From: Sipunculus nudus
Taxonomy: Eukaryota > Annelida > Sipuncula > Golfingiida > Sipunculidae
DNA: 64,000 nucleotides
Direction of reading: 5' to 3'
Assembly: GCA_026874595.1 (NCBI GenBank)
Contig: CM049309.1
Span: 11,398,576 to 11,462,575 of the forward strand
Shown here one piece after another: positions 48,730 to 61,500 of this stretch. A program made the translations under genes and the position numbers. The stretch's first letter is position 1, and each line of letters starts with the position of its first letter. Below the pieces are notes generated by a model. It saw only the letters and a program-made list of their open reading frames with translations, was not told the origin of the DNA and did no database searches.

Positions 48730-48731
<2 letters not shown>

Positions 48732-50548
48732 CGTGTTGCATTGCATTGCGACTAAGAGGTCGATCTATGAGTACAGGCTTTTGACTTTCTGATTACATTT
48801 GATATAGATATATTACAGGGTTTTATTATTTTAATACCAAAGTGGAAATCATATACCCATTCTTGACTATAGAGCATTTCCATATATAAGGATTGTTTCG
48901 GCATTTTTTGTCTCATATTGAATAACATGTTGCTTTTGTCCTTGCAGGGTTATGATTTTTTTAACACAGAAAATGCACTAAATATTATATACACTCCTTA
49001 TTTAATTGATCATATATATCTTTTTCTGCATAGTATAATTTTTATCTCCACTAATCTGTAGAAGTAGACTAGTTTGTGTGAGATTTTGATATCCTATGTA
49101 TACACAATATCTAATGGATATATGTGGAATTAATTCCGATAAAATACGTCTTATTATACCCTGAACCATATATACATTAACAGGTGGTCATGTATTTCAA
49201 ATAGATTGGCATAACAGAGAATTCCATGCAATTTACTATGAAAAGGCAACAAATTAAAGCAAGTAATGAAACTGTACATTTTATGGCATTGTCTTATTGA
49301 TGATGCACCATCATGTAAAGGCGTCCCTGTTTAAGCTTTCTGTCCCGATTTCATCTTTATATATACATGAAAGCCAATAGACATATTGGACTGTGAACGG
49401 AATTAAAAAGTGAACGGTTCCTCACCCTTTCATTACTTATTACTTGAACGGTATGCACTGACATTAAACGGCCTGGATGGAATGCCATGGAGCTTGCTTT
49501 AGAACACGTTATTTCCATAAACATCTGAAAGATATTTCCATTGTATGTAAAAAACAAAGAGAGCGAAACAAAGTGATGATCCGACCAAAGCCCATGCAGA
49601 CAGACTGGAGGCGGACAAAGGGATGCGGACGACCAGACAAAAAGGGTTGCTGTCTAGGGGACAATATAAAAAATCAGCTGTCATGATGAATATGGGCTAT
49701 AACAACAACATGGAAGCCGCTCATGCGAAAAAAATATCAGTATTGAAATAAAGCTTAACTAGATTAGACACCTGTTGGTAGCAGTCTGGTCGGGGTTCGT
49801 CAGCCTCCGACCTTGCTATCTCTCGGGCCCTCCATGCGGCCCTGGCCCTGGGGTTAATTACCCCTTAATTTATAAACACCTGCGCACAAGCGGCAAAACC
49901 AGTGTCTGCCCGCCCTGACATCTGCCGTAGGGGTGCTGAACGTGGTCGCCGTGGCAACAGAATGGCACATTCAGTCCACCTGTGCCCCAATCAGTCGACT
50001 ACCTGAACGGTGTGATGAAAATTATAGTGCGTAGTTGTGTACACATGCATGCGTGTTTAAATAAGAGAGCGAATAATTGAAAAAAAAAAACATTCTAAGG
50101 CTTAACGATAATGATACCCATTAAATTGACCGGTTGGTAAATATATCCATGGTTATGTGTGTGTAAATTTATTTTTAAGTTGACGTTTTAAATTATCGTG
50201 TCAATAAATCACATTAGTTGTGAAAACTACACACACTCTTATATGTGCGTGGTGTAAGCAATCTTTATCATTTAATGTTGGACATAAATTAAATATTTAC
50301 CTGGTAGTGAATACATTTGGAATGGAAATTAATGTAAGTAAATTGTTTCAGATTATTTCAGATTTTCTTATCATGAAGGAACGAATAATTTTGGATGAGA
50401 GCAAGTAGTCGATGACGTGTCCAGTTCGATACAGACTCGCTCTCTCTCTATATATACATTTGCTAAATCAATGCTTTATCATGCACCCTCTGTAGTTATT
50501 TCATATTCAGACATCTATTCCTTACACACACATGTGTGTCTGTCTTCA

Positions 50549-50609
<61 letters not shown>
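50549..50609. repeat. (AT)n microsatellite
   Basis: About 30 AT units. Confidence 0.9.
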
Positions 50610-50612
<3 letters not shown>

Positions 50613-52670
50613 CATATTATTTTATTACTGTGTTTATAGTGTATAATTCTAATACTGTACATGGGTCTGTAAAATTTTCACAGATTTGCGTGATTTGGGT
50701 ATTTCAACTATTATTAACTCTGCTGAGCGTCAGTCTCAGTCTTGTTTATATTTAACAAATATATATCCACATGGACCGCTCCTCTGCTGTTTAAGATTGT
50801 CTTGAGTGTTTGTTAATTCGCACCCTACGACCCACCTACCACGCTTTATATGGCTCCACGCGTGTGTACTCTGGGGTATATACCCGCCCGCACTCAGCGG
50901 CCCACTGTAAGATACATGTACATTTATATTTAACACCCCCTCATTATCTGCCCCGCCAACCCGGATCTAGTAATTACGGTTAGCATACTTGCTTCCCTGA
51001 CCATTGATGTATACAACCTGCAGCTAGAGTTCAGGTGGCTTATAAATATATGTAGAACGTGTATGTAATTAGCAGGGTGATGGGGAACAGGTGCACACTT
51101 AAAAAATGTGCTGAGTGCTTGTAGGCTTTATACATAAATCTCGCATGCAGGAGAGTAAGGAAGAAAACGGCAAAATTCGGCATTAACCCCGGCTACAATT
51201 ACCTACGTTTTCCATCAAATTTATGTGATTTCAGACTTATACTCTGCTTGCAAGTTAATGAACTTTAGGTATTTCATATAATAAAAAGATCTTATAAAGC
51301 CTTTGTGACGAATGTATTGGCTTGTTTACGTACAAGCTGTTAGTAAACACAGCAATATTGACAAACGAAAAAGTAATATAACCTGAGGTGGTTGGTTGCA
51401 TAGGTGCGGAAGTTGAAAAATCACTAATTGCTTTTTGTAAAACTCTGGTTCTTTTGACTTGCCGCCAGATGTCCTCGTTGACTGTGTTTTAATTATTTTG
51501 GCGATCCCCTTATGGTATAAACACGTTGATATATAAACGCATGGATAAAACAAAACGGAAGTCTGTGGGTGGGATCGGCGTTACTTCGCGTATTTTTTAT
51601 ATAAGGTTTAAGGGGATCCCTTAAGGTATAAAAAAACATATCGGAATATACACTATATCAATATATTCCTCTATATTTCATCCCGTCTAAATCCGCCCAG
51701 ACTGGCCGATCCCACACTGCAAAATAAACTGTCAGGTTATATGTGTACAGATATAACAGTGCATATATTTTCACCAAGAAAGGTTCCATCAAACGAGACG
51801 TCTGTAACAAGATCCAACTAAGACCATTGTTTCTTTTTTATGAACACTTGTATATATTTTTTAAAGTCAGCAGCTGCGTGTAATAAAGGAAGTATCTAAT
51901 ACCAAAGGATTTGGTCTATAAAACCCGAACTCGGTAATGCACGCATGTTTTCTTAATTACTGTATGACGAAAATCGGTCACCTTCAACTCCTTCACGCAT
52001 ATTTGACAACACTCAATGATGAGATGAATATAGAAGTAATAATAGTGATAGTTCTTATTGTCGCTTTCTGTGTTTTTTTTGTATGTATGTATATTTTTGT
52101 ATAAATAGAAAAAATGAATTCTCACCAAATGCTTTCATGTGTATCCTTACTATAATTTTTATTCATCTCCGTCAAAAAAGTTCATGTATTCATACGTGTG
52201 TGTTCGTTGGTCTATTCATTTATGTATTGGTAGGATTACGCAAACAACTTGTGTAGAGGTATTGGGAATGAGCAAGATTCGGATAAATGGGGGAATTCAG
52301 TAGATTTGTTCTGCTGTATGGCGGAGGTATATGCGTTCTATTGAGTGTCGTTCTAGTGTTTATAGTATCAAGACTTGCGTCTCGAAATCTCTTCCAGATA
52401 TTCCACCTATTTATATTCATCTTCTGTATGGGCCATTCTCTGGTAATCTGGTCTGAGCAATTGAGCCCCACTTAAAGAGCCTATTCCCATACCAGATATG
52501 TTAAATATACATGTATAGTGTTTTCTACTTAAAATATTATGGTATCTGCTCTGTAATAATTCGTTCTTAACCCGTTTGCTTTCACCTGAACACAGGTGGA
52601 AATAAGCTTTCACAAGGCGCCAACGGTGGCAAAAAAAAAAAATAAATAAAAAAACGTACACATACGCACA

Positions 52671-52686
52671 CGCCACCTAGTGGCCA
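52671..52686 (-). promoter_or_regulatory. CTCF-like motif
   Basis: On the minus strand the sequence reads TGGCCACTAGGTGGCG, a near-consensus CTCF core. Unlike the array copies it stands alone, in single-copy-looking DNA, which makes it the best candidate for a genuine insulator site here. Binding is not shown. Confidence 0.35.
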
Positions 52687-53871
52687 TACCCATAACCTCA
52701 CGATCAACATTTTAAAACTTCAAACCGGTTTTTCTTCTGTATTTCTTTTTTTTGTGTTTCTTCCCCTTGGTTGGGAGTTAACGCGCGTGCGCAAGGTCCT
52801 TTTCCTTGCATTGAAGATATTGCTGGGAAACGTTCAACCAAAATCAACGAACAGCATGTGATAATACACATATTATGTGTTTATGTACCTTAAATGATAA
52901 ACCTGAATACATTAATAGGCCTCTTGTATACAATATAACTCCGTCAACATTCTGGACCATGCACCCGATCCGAATTATTACCAGAATACTGATCAAACTC
53001 TGATACATGTATGTGGTACATAAGTCAAGTTGCATCAACCCCATAGTTGCATATCAGGTCAGTCCTGGACAAAGAAGTTGCCCAATGCCGCCATGGTTAA
53101 GAGTCCTAAAGCAGCAACATATTTAATTTATCAAGATTAAATACATTTAATTGATTATTTTAATGTGTCACCCTAGCCATTTACAAAATTTTGTAAAAAT
53201 CCCGCTCTAACAGATAATTAAAACTTACCAACGGCTCACAAAAATATCTTCCGGACTAGGTATAGGTGATACAATCAGAAAGATCTATTAACTACAAACA
53301 GTGACACTATATAGCATGTGCGTCCGTTGTAACGGTACATTGACCAAGGTATTATTATCTTACGGAAACGCTTTCATCAAAGGTAAAATGTGATATACAC
53401 ATGAAACTGCTTGTCATAGAATGACTTGTAGATTTGATAAATAACCCTTGTGCCCTTTGTCATACAGACATATGGCGCTATTGCACACATGCATTGTGAT
53501 TCATGGAAACCACAATGTCCAGCGGTCAGTGTGTCGACCATATGGTCCACTCCACGCGGCCTTGGTCCCTCTGGCACTATAGTACATATCATCGAGGGCG
53601 TTTGATCCCTAGACTGCTGACCACCTGTTTTCCGAGCTCATTCTCAAATTTGCAATCGCAAGCTTTAATTTCATTTATCACACTCTGGCTCAGTTCTTAA
53701 GATCATAAATTTCCCGATAATCTGTTTTTTAATCGACCGCGGTGGCAGTTAACTGTTGTCACGTATCTTCCCTGTGGCCAGTGGCCACGCATTAACATGC
53801 CCGCTTTTTGTCTTGAAGTGTCGGGAAGGATTTATTCTATCGATAAATCCTGACTAATTTGACATTATTTC

Positions 53872-53915
53872 CCGAAGGGTCCATCACAGCGCCATCTATC
53901 AGAAACTTCGCACGT
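53872..53915 (+). repeat. Short dispersed repeat, copy 1 of 2
   Basis: CGAAGGGTCCATCACAGCGC followed by CATCTATCAGAAACT is repeated with changes at about 59096-59137 (CGAAGGGGCTTTCACATCAC then CATCTATCAGAAACT). A weaker relative lies near 55585. Copy 1 also reads AGATGGCGCTG on the minus strand, a partial CTCF core. Confidence 0.6.
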
Positions 53916-53945
53916 GTGCTCGGCCCACGTCAACTCGGCCTTCGA

Positions 53946-54044
53946 TGATAATGATGATTCTACTACAACAACTACTACTATTACTACTACTACTGCGTTA
54001 CTACTACTAATCATCATCATCATTATCATTATCATCACCGTCAT
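53946..54044. repeat. ACT/ATC trinucleotide repeats
   Basis: Interrupted (ACT)n and (ATC)n tracts. Confidence 0.85.
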
Positions 54045-54954
54045 CATGTTTAGAAAGGTTATTGTCATTCTGTGTTAAACAGAGTTCATGTATATGGTGT
54101 TTTCTAAAGGTTTAGGCTACATATTTTTTGCCATCTCATGCTTTAGAAGTACCACTGTCAGTTATCACTAAGGTGACTCTGCGTGTACCGTAACCTCGAC
54201 ACCTCCCCACTCTCACTGACTGAAAACAATGCTGTTTCACGGGGGCACAAACGAGGTCTTGTTAAACGCAGAGAGAAACAAATCGTAACCAAAGTCTATA
54301 AATCTTCTTTTTAACAATGTATAAACCGACACCTGAAAATAAAAGGAACAGTTTCCTTTAACCTCTCGTTGCTCCCAATAAAAGGCACGCCTCCCCGTGC
54401 GACCGACATGGTCTGTGTTTTTCATATCGACCCCATGCAGACTGATTAGGGAATAGAGTCGCTTGTATAAAAGGGGCTCCAGGGACGTCTGGGAGATCCG
54501 CCAGCGTCAACATAATAGGTCGACAGAGTAATTTCCCGTTGCTCAACAACTGTCGTCACTCAACTAAGGCCCTGGCGAGAAAATCTACTTTGACGCTGTT
54601 ATTGTTTTAGGATTTTTTATTCACCCATGTAATAGCCTTTGCTTTTGTTGGTATTTAGATATTTGTATTCATTATTATATTATGTTAGTTTTCAAAATAG
54701 TATCATACCCGAAAAGAAAACACATAATACTTCATTATACCTTGAATCGAATAACACTTTACATGCACGCTGAGTAATGTTACATGATAGAAATACGCTT
54801 TGATATATTATGATAAATAGTTCATTATACGTTCCGTAATAAATGGATGCATTACAATTTGAGTACACGAAATAACATTTGGTGACAGATTGTGCCCTAA
54901 CATAAGCACAAGCTCAATATTTTAAGTACATGTATATACCATCTAGTATGGTTG

Positions 54955-55405
54955 GCTTCATATACTCGCGAGGCGAATATTTCGCTATTTTCGCCTTTCC
55001 ATTGTTTCGCGATGGATCTATTTTCGCGATCAGTAACTCACCCATAGTGTAACCCTCATTGCATTAATTAGCTTTATTTACCCACTAGGACGAGTAGGAA
55101 TTATTGTCGCTGTAGGCAGATAATAGGAACATATGATATATTTTGTAATGTCAATCTTAGATTTACATATTACATAAAATATACGTTAAAATTTATAAAT
55201 ATTTAATATTAAACTTTTGCCTCTCGACTTTAAACCTGCAGGCGTGGTCGCGTAGATAATAAACATAAAATGCCAATCATTTTATATAATAAATGATCGT
55301 TCACCTTTGAAAAGAGGCGTCTTATTCACAAATTTCCATTTTCGCGATAATATCCCGTTCGCGAATATCGCGAATTTGAAACCCTCGCGAAGAATACGAC
55401 AACCA
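54955..55405. repeat. TCGCGA-rich repeat, possible MITE
   Basis: The left side has TACTCGCGAGGCGAATATTTCGC and TTTCGCGATGG. The right side (55325-55400) has the reverse form of the repeat at 44083-44145 and ends ACCACAGTATATTA. Dense TCGCGA words at both ends with a plain AT-rich middle suggest an old inverted-repeat element. Exact ends are uncertain. Confidence 0.45.
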
Positions 55406-56264
55406 CAGTATATTATAAGTGACGTTTACACTAAATCTTTGTCTCACAAGTGACTACGCCCCGGAAACGAGGCCTTTATGTCCTAAGGGGTGTCATTTTA
55501 CATATTTTCCCCCTGCAAATCCTGAAGAAAAAAAAAATGGAATTATTTGGAAATTTTGAAAAAAAGTCAGTTCCAAGACATTCTATCAGAAACTACGCAA
55601 GAGTATCCAACGGTTGTATTCGGTCCATAGAAAACATATTCCGGACCAAACCGACAAAAACCGGAGCTCTCTTAATGCAAGAACGGGTAACATGCTGGTA
55701 AAGAATAATAATCGGTGAAACAAACTTTGTGATTGAATGGCCTAAACAAGCTGCACGTGCATGTTAGCCAATCTCGTGAGTGCAGCAAGTTCATTACGTG
55801 TCAGACTGTTTGTCCTCCATAATTTCCTTTGGCGAGTAGGTGACGTTTCCGTTTGTACACATAACATCAAAATCCCAATACTGTTACACCTGTCAAACAA
55901 CAACGAGTGTGTATACAACAATTACAACAAGCACCAGTACTGACGTAATTCATGGTCGGGTTTAACACGCTTAGAATTTTGGATTGTTAGGTCGACATGT
56001 ATATGTTTGTAATACGTGATTTCTGTATATCAGGGCAAAAGGTCTTCGGATTTGATCAAAAGATTTATTTCTTGATCGAATATACTATTGTACAGTGTTT
56101 CCCAAAGGTTCACATACTTAACCTAAATGCAGCCACAGGGCAAATCTTTTTGACCGTGTCAGTGTATGCATGAAATAATGCAAGAAGATGTATACAAGTT
56201 AACAAGTGCGTGCTTTGATGATTGACCAACATCTTGTATAACATAAAGATTGTTAATCAGCATT

Positions 56265-56306
<42 letters not shown>

Positions 56307-56790
56307 AGTGTGTGAGGGTGTGTGTGTGTGTGTGTTTTTGTGTTGAACATAATGCTCCATCCTAACCTCTTACAATATTATCAGACAATGACATTTGGTT
56401 ACTGAAGAAAAAAACACGTATCCAAAATTTATCAGCATTGTTCAAAATTTCTTAAAAGGCCCTTTTTTTGTTTCGTCTGTACGTTTTTCTACTGCTACTC
56501 ACCTGATAGGAACTTTGTTCAGCAAACATGTGTATCTTGTTTAATGACGACAAATCGATCCCAGAACAAGTGATGCCATACTCTATATTCACATTCTTAA
56601 TTGTACACATGATTCGTAAATGTGTGTATTTTGGTAATTATGTGACAATACTTGACTGATAAGGTTTAAAAGACATTTGGCCTCATCCTGCTTATTAACT
56701 GTGTTTTCGTTATTAATTTAATGACATGTAAATGCGTCACACATACACACGAACGAACACACAATCACACGTACACTGTATATACGCGTG
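55406..56790. other. Non-coding stretch
   Basis: No gene is supported. An 83-codon frame at 55450-55701 overlaps the weak dispersed-repeat copy near 55585. An AT/GT tract is listed separately. Confidence 0.45.
56265..56336. repeat. (AT)n-(GT)n compound microsatellite
   Basis: About 11 AT units then interrupted GT units to 56336. Confidence 0.9.
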
Positions 56791-56972
56791 CAGGGAAACC
56801 TGTGCAATACAACCACAGTTGCAATAGGCAAAACGTGGTCTTAGATCGCAGGTGGTCTTACTACAGAAATTTCATTTCTAACCAATCATGTGAATGCTTT
56901 CGGTTCACACAAGGGTTATCTTTTTAGGCAGGTGGTCTTATTAGACAGGTGATCTTCCAGACAAGTTCCACT
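56791..56972. mobile_element. MITE with CAGTGGAACYTGT-type ends
   Basis: The left end is CAGGGAAACCTGTGCAATACAACC. The right end, reversed, starts AGTGGAACTTGTCTGGAAGATCACC. Inside are repeated GGTGGTCTTA words. It is related to the element at 57720-57826 and, more distantly, to the pogo-like elements elsewhere in the window. Confidence 0.55.
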
Positions 56973-56973
56973 T

Positions 56974-57030
<57 letters not shown>
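56973..57030. repeat. (AT)n microsatellite
   Basis: About 28 AT units directly abutting the MITE. Confidence 0.9.
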
Positions 57031-57033
<3 letters not shown>

Positions 57034-57527
57034 TGTGTGTTTTCTCTCTGATGGATGTCACAGATACTGGTTTGCACATGAATTAGATTACATTAACAAT
57101 TCCTGAATATTTTGCGCACTTTGATTTAAAACTGTTAATTTCACCATAGGGAATGTGTTCAGATATACTCGCCCAGTAATGTTATACTCGCATATCATGC
57201 GGGCGGAGACTGTATATCACAGTATGGCCTGTTTCACTTTCAGGCATGCAGGGCGTGCCCGTGTAAATTGTGGTTGTTAGCCATATGTTTTTAGTTATAA
57301 AGATATCTGATTTAATGCACACGTGGTTAATCTGTGGGTTGTCAAACCTGGGTGACCTAGAGAGGCAATGTACATAGTTTTTTATCGCTATAAATGCTAA
57401 AACTCTACTCTGTATTTTCGAATACGTTTTAGTTCAGTGGGGCTGCCGTCAAAATACTTTACTCAGGTGATTTTAAGTGAATCGGGCTCACTGTGCGCCC
57501 CATTGTTGTAAAGCACATGAACAACCC

Positions 57528-57651
57528 AAAGGTTCCAAAAAGAACCCCGTCTTTCAGGTTCTAGCTAGAACCATAAAAGGTAAATTCCATACTCGGTCTA
57601 CTTTGAAGAACCCTTTTGAGTTCTAGCTGGAACGGTTTTTTTCTTAGTGTA
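57528..57651. repeat. Palindromic GGTTCT/AGAACC repeat
   Basis: The block holds AAGGTTCC, AAGAACCCC, GGTTCTAGCTAGAACC (a perfect 16-bp palindrome, 57558-57573), AAGAACCC and GAGTTCTAGCTGGAACGG, and ends TTTTCTTAGTGTA. The nested inverted AGAACC words suggest a small hairpin-forming MITE. It resembles GAACC-rich non-autonomous repeats known in other animals. Confidence 0.55.
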
Positions 57652-57719
57652 TAGTCTCCGAAGGGAACATTGATTTTTCTTCTGTTTTTACCTTTAACCT
57701 CATGTAAATTTTGCCTGTG

Positions 57720-57826
57720 CAGAGAAATCTGTGTAATAAGACTATACTCGTGGGACTGGCTAAAAATGGTCTTAATTCACAGGTGGTCTTATTATAGATA
57801 GGTGGTATATCAGACAGGTTCCACTG
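57720..57826. mobile_element. ~107-bp MITE, same family as 56791-56972
   Basis: The left end is CAGAGAAATCTGTGTAATAAGAC. The right end, reversed, starts CAGTGGAACCTGTCTGATATACC. The interior has GGTGGTCTTATTA as in the other copy. It lies about 80 bp from the hammerhead ribozyme. Confidence 0.6.
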
Positions 57827-57909
57827 TTTATGACACTGGATATGCGAACACATGCACACACACACATATATATACATGTATATACATGTATAGTAGAATC
57901 AAATTTTGT

Positions 57910-57974
57910 CAGACATATTTACTACTACGTAGTTTCGTGCAGCATCTGCTGCACTCATCAGGTACGAATGTCTG
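57910..57974 (-). ncRNA. Type I hammerhead self-cleaving ribozyme
   Basis: Read 5'-3' on the minus strand, all parts are present in order. Stem I 5' strand is CAGACAT-TCG-TAC. The core box is CTGATGA. Stem II is GTGCAGC-AGAT-GCTGCAC (7 perfect pairs, AGAT loop). The GAA box is followed by stem III ACTACGTAGT (3 pairs closed by a 4-base loop). The cleavage triplet is GUA. Stem I 3' strand is GTA-AAT-ATGTCTG. Stem I has 3 pairs next to the core, a 3x3 internal loop and 7 outer pairs. Very short stem III with a loop-bearing stem I and loop II is typical of type I hammerheads in metazoan Penelope-like elements and small circular retrozymes, which usually need a dimer for full activity. No Penelope reverse transcriptase is visible next to it. 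Only one copy is present in the window. Confidence 0.85.
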
Positions 57975-58181
57975 ATTGAAATGGTATGTTACATACCAAG
58001 TTATTTCATAATCAGGTTTAATAAACTCGAAATGGAGCCCTTCGTTGTGATCCTCATAAACTCCTCCAAGGGGTATTATGCTTTCACCAGTGTTTGTTTC
58101 TTTATTGGCAGGAATATCTAATAATCATAACCATGAATCGCCCTTGATAAATGAAACTCAGTATGTGATATTTTATTCCAG

Positions 58182-58524
58182 ATCAACATATTCAAACATG
58201 AACATGTGGATGGAGGTATTGGAGCCGGCGCCGAATCCGTTCGAACAAGCCCGCAAAGCGCAGGACGCTGAGTCCACACCGAGTCCTCGAGTCGCTCCAG
58301 CAAAAATCCCTGTCCCACCTCCTAAACCTCCACCAATCAAAAACGACGAAACACAGACTGAGCCAATAGGCGCTTGGGTTTCTCCGACGGAAGTGAGGGA
58401 GTCGTCTGCCAGAAGACCGCATTCACAGCAAAGGCAGCTTGCAAGACCTAAAAAGTATAATGGACCAGTTCTGACAAAATACCAGAAGCAAGCAATACAG
58501 GCCAGAGAACACGACCACGAAGAG
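58182..58524 (+). CDS. Exon with start codon (residues 1-109)
   Basis: The acceptor is TTTTATTCCAG ending 58181. The donor GTGAGA begins 58525, after a complete GAG codon (phase 0). Coding is placed from ATG 58198. It encodes the proline- and charge-rich N-terminal half ending REHDHEE. The GC content is much higher than in the flanking introns, as expected for coding DNA. Confidence 0.82.
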
Positions 58525-61500
58525 GTGAGACTTAGTATACAGGCCACGTGATCTTGTTGAGAACTCTTTTTTTTTATAAAATCAAAAACGTGTACGATTC
58601 TTTTTGATAATTCCCCTCTGAATTCTAAATGATGCGGATTTGTTCTCATCTTGAATATTTCTTTTCATATGAAACAAAACAAAGAAAATCGTGGAGATTC
58701 AAGCCCGAATACAAAGTCATTATGTCACCAAAACGAGCAGTTGCAAAGCAAATGGAGAAACTCATATATAAATTCGCGACTACATGATCCTTAGTTTTAA
58801 CAATATTGAGTCACTATATTAAAGTTTCATTAAAGTTGACAGCTGTAACCTTTTTTCATTATTAATAACAGTTCCCACAAAATGCTTAATAATAATAATA
58901 ATCATCATCATATAGCAATCTATATTTCAATTAACGGTGTTCTCACTCCTGCTTTTTCATAGAACTTCTCTTAGCCACGACTCAGATATATGCTCAATTT
59001 TTGGGTCTTGAACTGTCAGGAAGATGCCAAGAGTGTCCTTTGGACAGTCATTTTTCATATTTCCCCATAAAATTTGGGAAATTTCAAATTTTCTTCGAAG
59101 GGGCTTTCACATCACCATCTATCAGAAACTACAGCCGTGCATCGTGTAGGTAAACTTTCGTATTTGGAACATGTAGGTAAACTGTCCAATTTGGAACAAA
59201 GATAAACTGTTTTTCAAGTGCATCATATTAAACGGATAATGAGCTAATAATACTCAAAATAATAATAATTATTACTTATAATAATAATAATAACATACAC
59301 TAAAGGTAAAAAAAAATGAAACTCTATTATATTTGTTCTTGTTTCAGCACCCTGACGCGCGGCCCGTTCACCTGAACTACAGCAAGTCTGGCGGTTACGA
59401 CGACTATCACCGTGCGTTCCTCAAGTTACAGGCGTCCAAAATGCGTCCCTCCTACCCGCTGGCCGGCCCACCGAGGTACTTCACTTGTGTACATACAGGT
59501 CCTGTTATCAGAAAACCTAAACCTGCTTTAACTGATAGGAGGGTTACTATATTTCACATATGAGTCTTTGATGTCAATACATACAGCAGGGTGACGCTTT
59601 ATTTGAACTATTCTAAGGACATATTTATTCAACAGCAAAACTAACGCCTGTTTGTTTTCACAGTATACACCCGGCATTTTGTTGAGTATTCCCAAACTCG
59701 AAATATGAGTCATTTTCATTAGCACACCTTAAACTTGTTTAATACATAAATTTGCAACGTTATGTGCTATATTTATAACAGAAGGATATAATATGTAAAG
59801 TTGAATCAGTCACAAAATAAAAATTTTGTACGACTAAATAGAAGTTCTTTCGAAGTACTGTAGTATTAAGTTACTCATAAGATTTTTCTTCAGACTACTG
59901 AAATCAATCATTCACAGGTATAAAGATAAACTTGCGTGTACACCATCCCAGAAACTTTAGAATTAAAGAGCTGAATTGGAATCTTGTGATGGAAGAGCAA
60001 TAAATTTTACATGCGTTATAACAATTCCAACAAATATATGACTCCTATATCCACTGCGGCACATAGAAATATGCTTTACATGTTACTTAAATCAAACATT
60101 CAAGTGCATCTTTTGAGTAAAGAATGGATTTCAACAGTTATAGAGAAGATGTGTTTCAGTGCATTTATAATGGCCTATAAAGCAGTAGATTAAAATTTTA
60201 TTATTTTTTTCTGTTGCTAGGATACGACATGGGAAGATGGGATGCGGATGGCGACACGTTAAAGAGGTTCTACAGGCAGGCGGTAACAGAATAGTCTTCG
60301 TGGATGGTGAGTAAAAATGGATACTAGAAAACGCGCCAAAAAAATTAAGCAGACGACAGTGAATGTGTGATCATATTAATAATAAAAAAAAGGCTCTTGT
60401 AAATCTACAAGTTGTATGTACATTCACTAATAATGAGTGCCATCTTGTGTTTTATTTTGAGAACTAACTTAGCTTTATTCTAAAAGGATATATTTCTACT
60501 GTCAATCCTTATTTTTTTCTTTATATTAATAGACAGATTACCATGGGTAATAACATTTTACCAACATGTCTGTAATATGATTTAAGACATAGTTTAATTA
60601 ACAGGAAAAATATAAAACTTGATTGTACTCAAAGAGCGCATCACTCCGCTAATATCTTTTGCTGCTTCTAGGTCTCGCCTGAAAATTTGAAATATCCGTC
60701 CCAGAATTTAATCGCATTTAGTTCTTTTTCAGTGGATGACATGTGCGGTCAGATTTTCACGAGCGATGTTTTCTCTTAGCTTGTCTGCATAGTCACTCCA
60801 AATTACTTAATCCATTTCATTATGGTTTTGTGGAAAGAAAGACATTTACCAAGGGGAAGAGATTAAATTTTTGGATAAAATGTGCGGACAAAGGAACAGC
60901 AAAGGACAACAGTGAAGAATTTTAAATTTTCTGGATCCGCATCTAAATCATTAATTATATCGATCTGCTCTCTCCTTCTTTCAAATTTTAACAATAATTC
61001 ATTTACCCATGGTTCATCCCTACACAAAATGTTATTCTTACTATTGAAACATTTTTTTTTTGGGGGGGGGGGGGGGGGGGTATTGGAAGATGGAAGACAG
61101 ACAAAAAGAAGTTGGCGGAAATTACAAAGAATAATTTCGATCAAAAACAATAGATCGCGCTATTGTTCAATACTGGTGCAATTTTTTTTACTTACACCAC
61201 TTCATATTTAAAGTGAAAGAACTTAAGGCAAAATCATTTGATTCCTTTTTTTAATGATTTAACTTCATCTAATGAGTAGAAATGACTACAGATGACTTTA
61301 TAAGTTACATCTTTTATTAACATGCACTATTATATATTTTATACATATTAATTGGTGAGTACTTGTAAATAATGAACTAAGCTACACTTGGAGCTGTGTG
61401 TCACACTGTTTGTGTCAGAGCTTGTTTATGTGCTTTATGTGCTACCTGGCCGGCTAAAGTAAAAAAAAAAAAAAAAAAAAAATCCACATATACATCAAGA

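Larger units (their letters stand above)
44146..52670. other. Long non-coding stretch
   Basis: About 8.5 kb without a supported gene. It contains C-runs near 45024-45034 and 46051-46062, a TATAAATAGG word at about 46279 with no gene after it, and GC-richer blocks at about 48000-48190 and 49770-49990. The last two hold TTAATTAC/TTAATTG words and might be conserved enhancers. Microsatellites are listed separately. Confidence 0.4.
52687..54954. other. Non-coding stretch
   Basis: There is no gene. A short dispersed-repeat copy lies at 53872-53915 and triplet repeats at 53946-54044, both listed separately. Confidence 0.45.

Noticed and set aside
58173-58649. 158-codon frame on the minus strand over the first exon
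   Set aside because: Antisense shadow of the GC-rich exon. The plus-strand frame has splice support in all five exons.
60743-61211. Frames inside intron 3, both strands
   Set aside because: They include poly-G and T-rich tracts, lack splice support and lie between confirmed exons.
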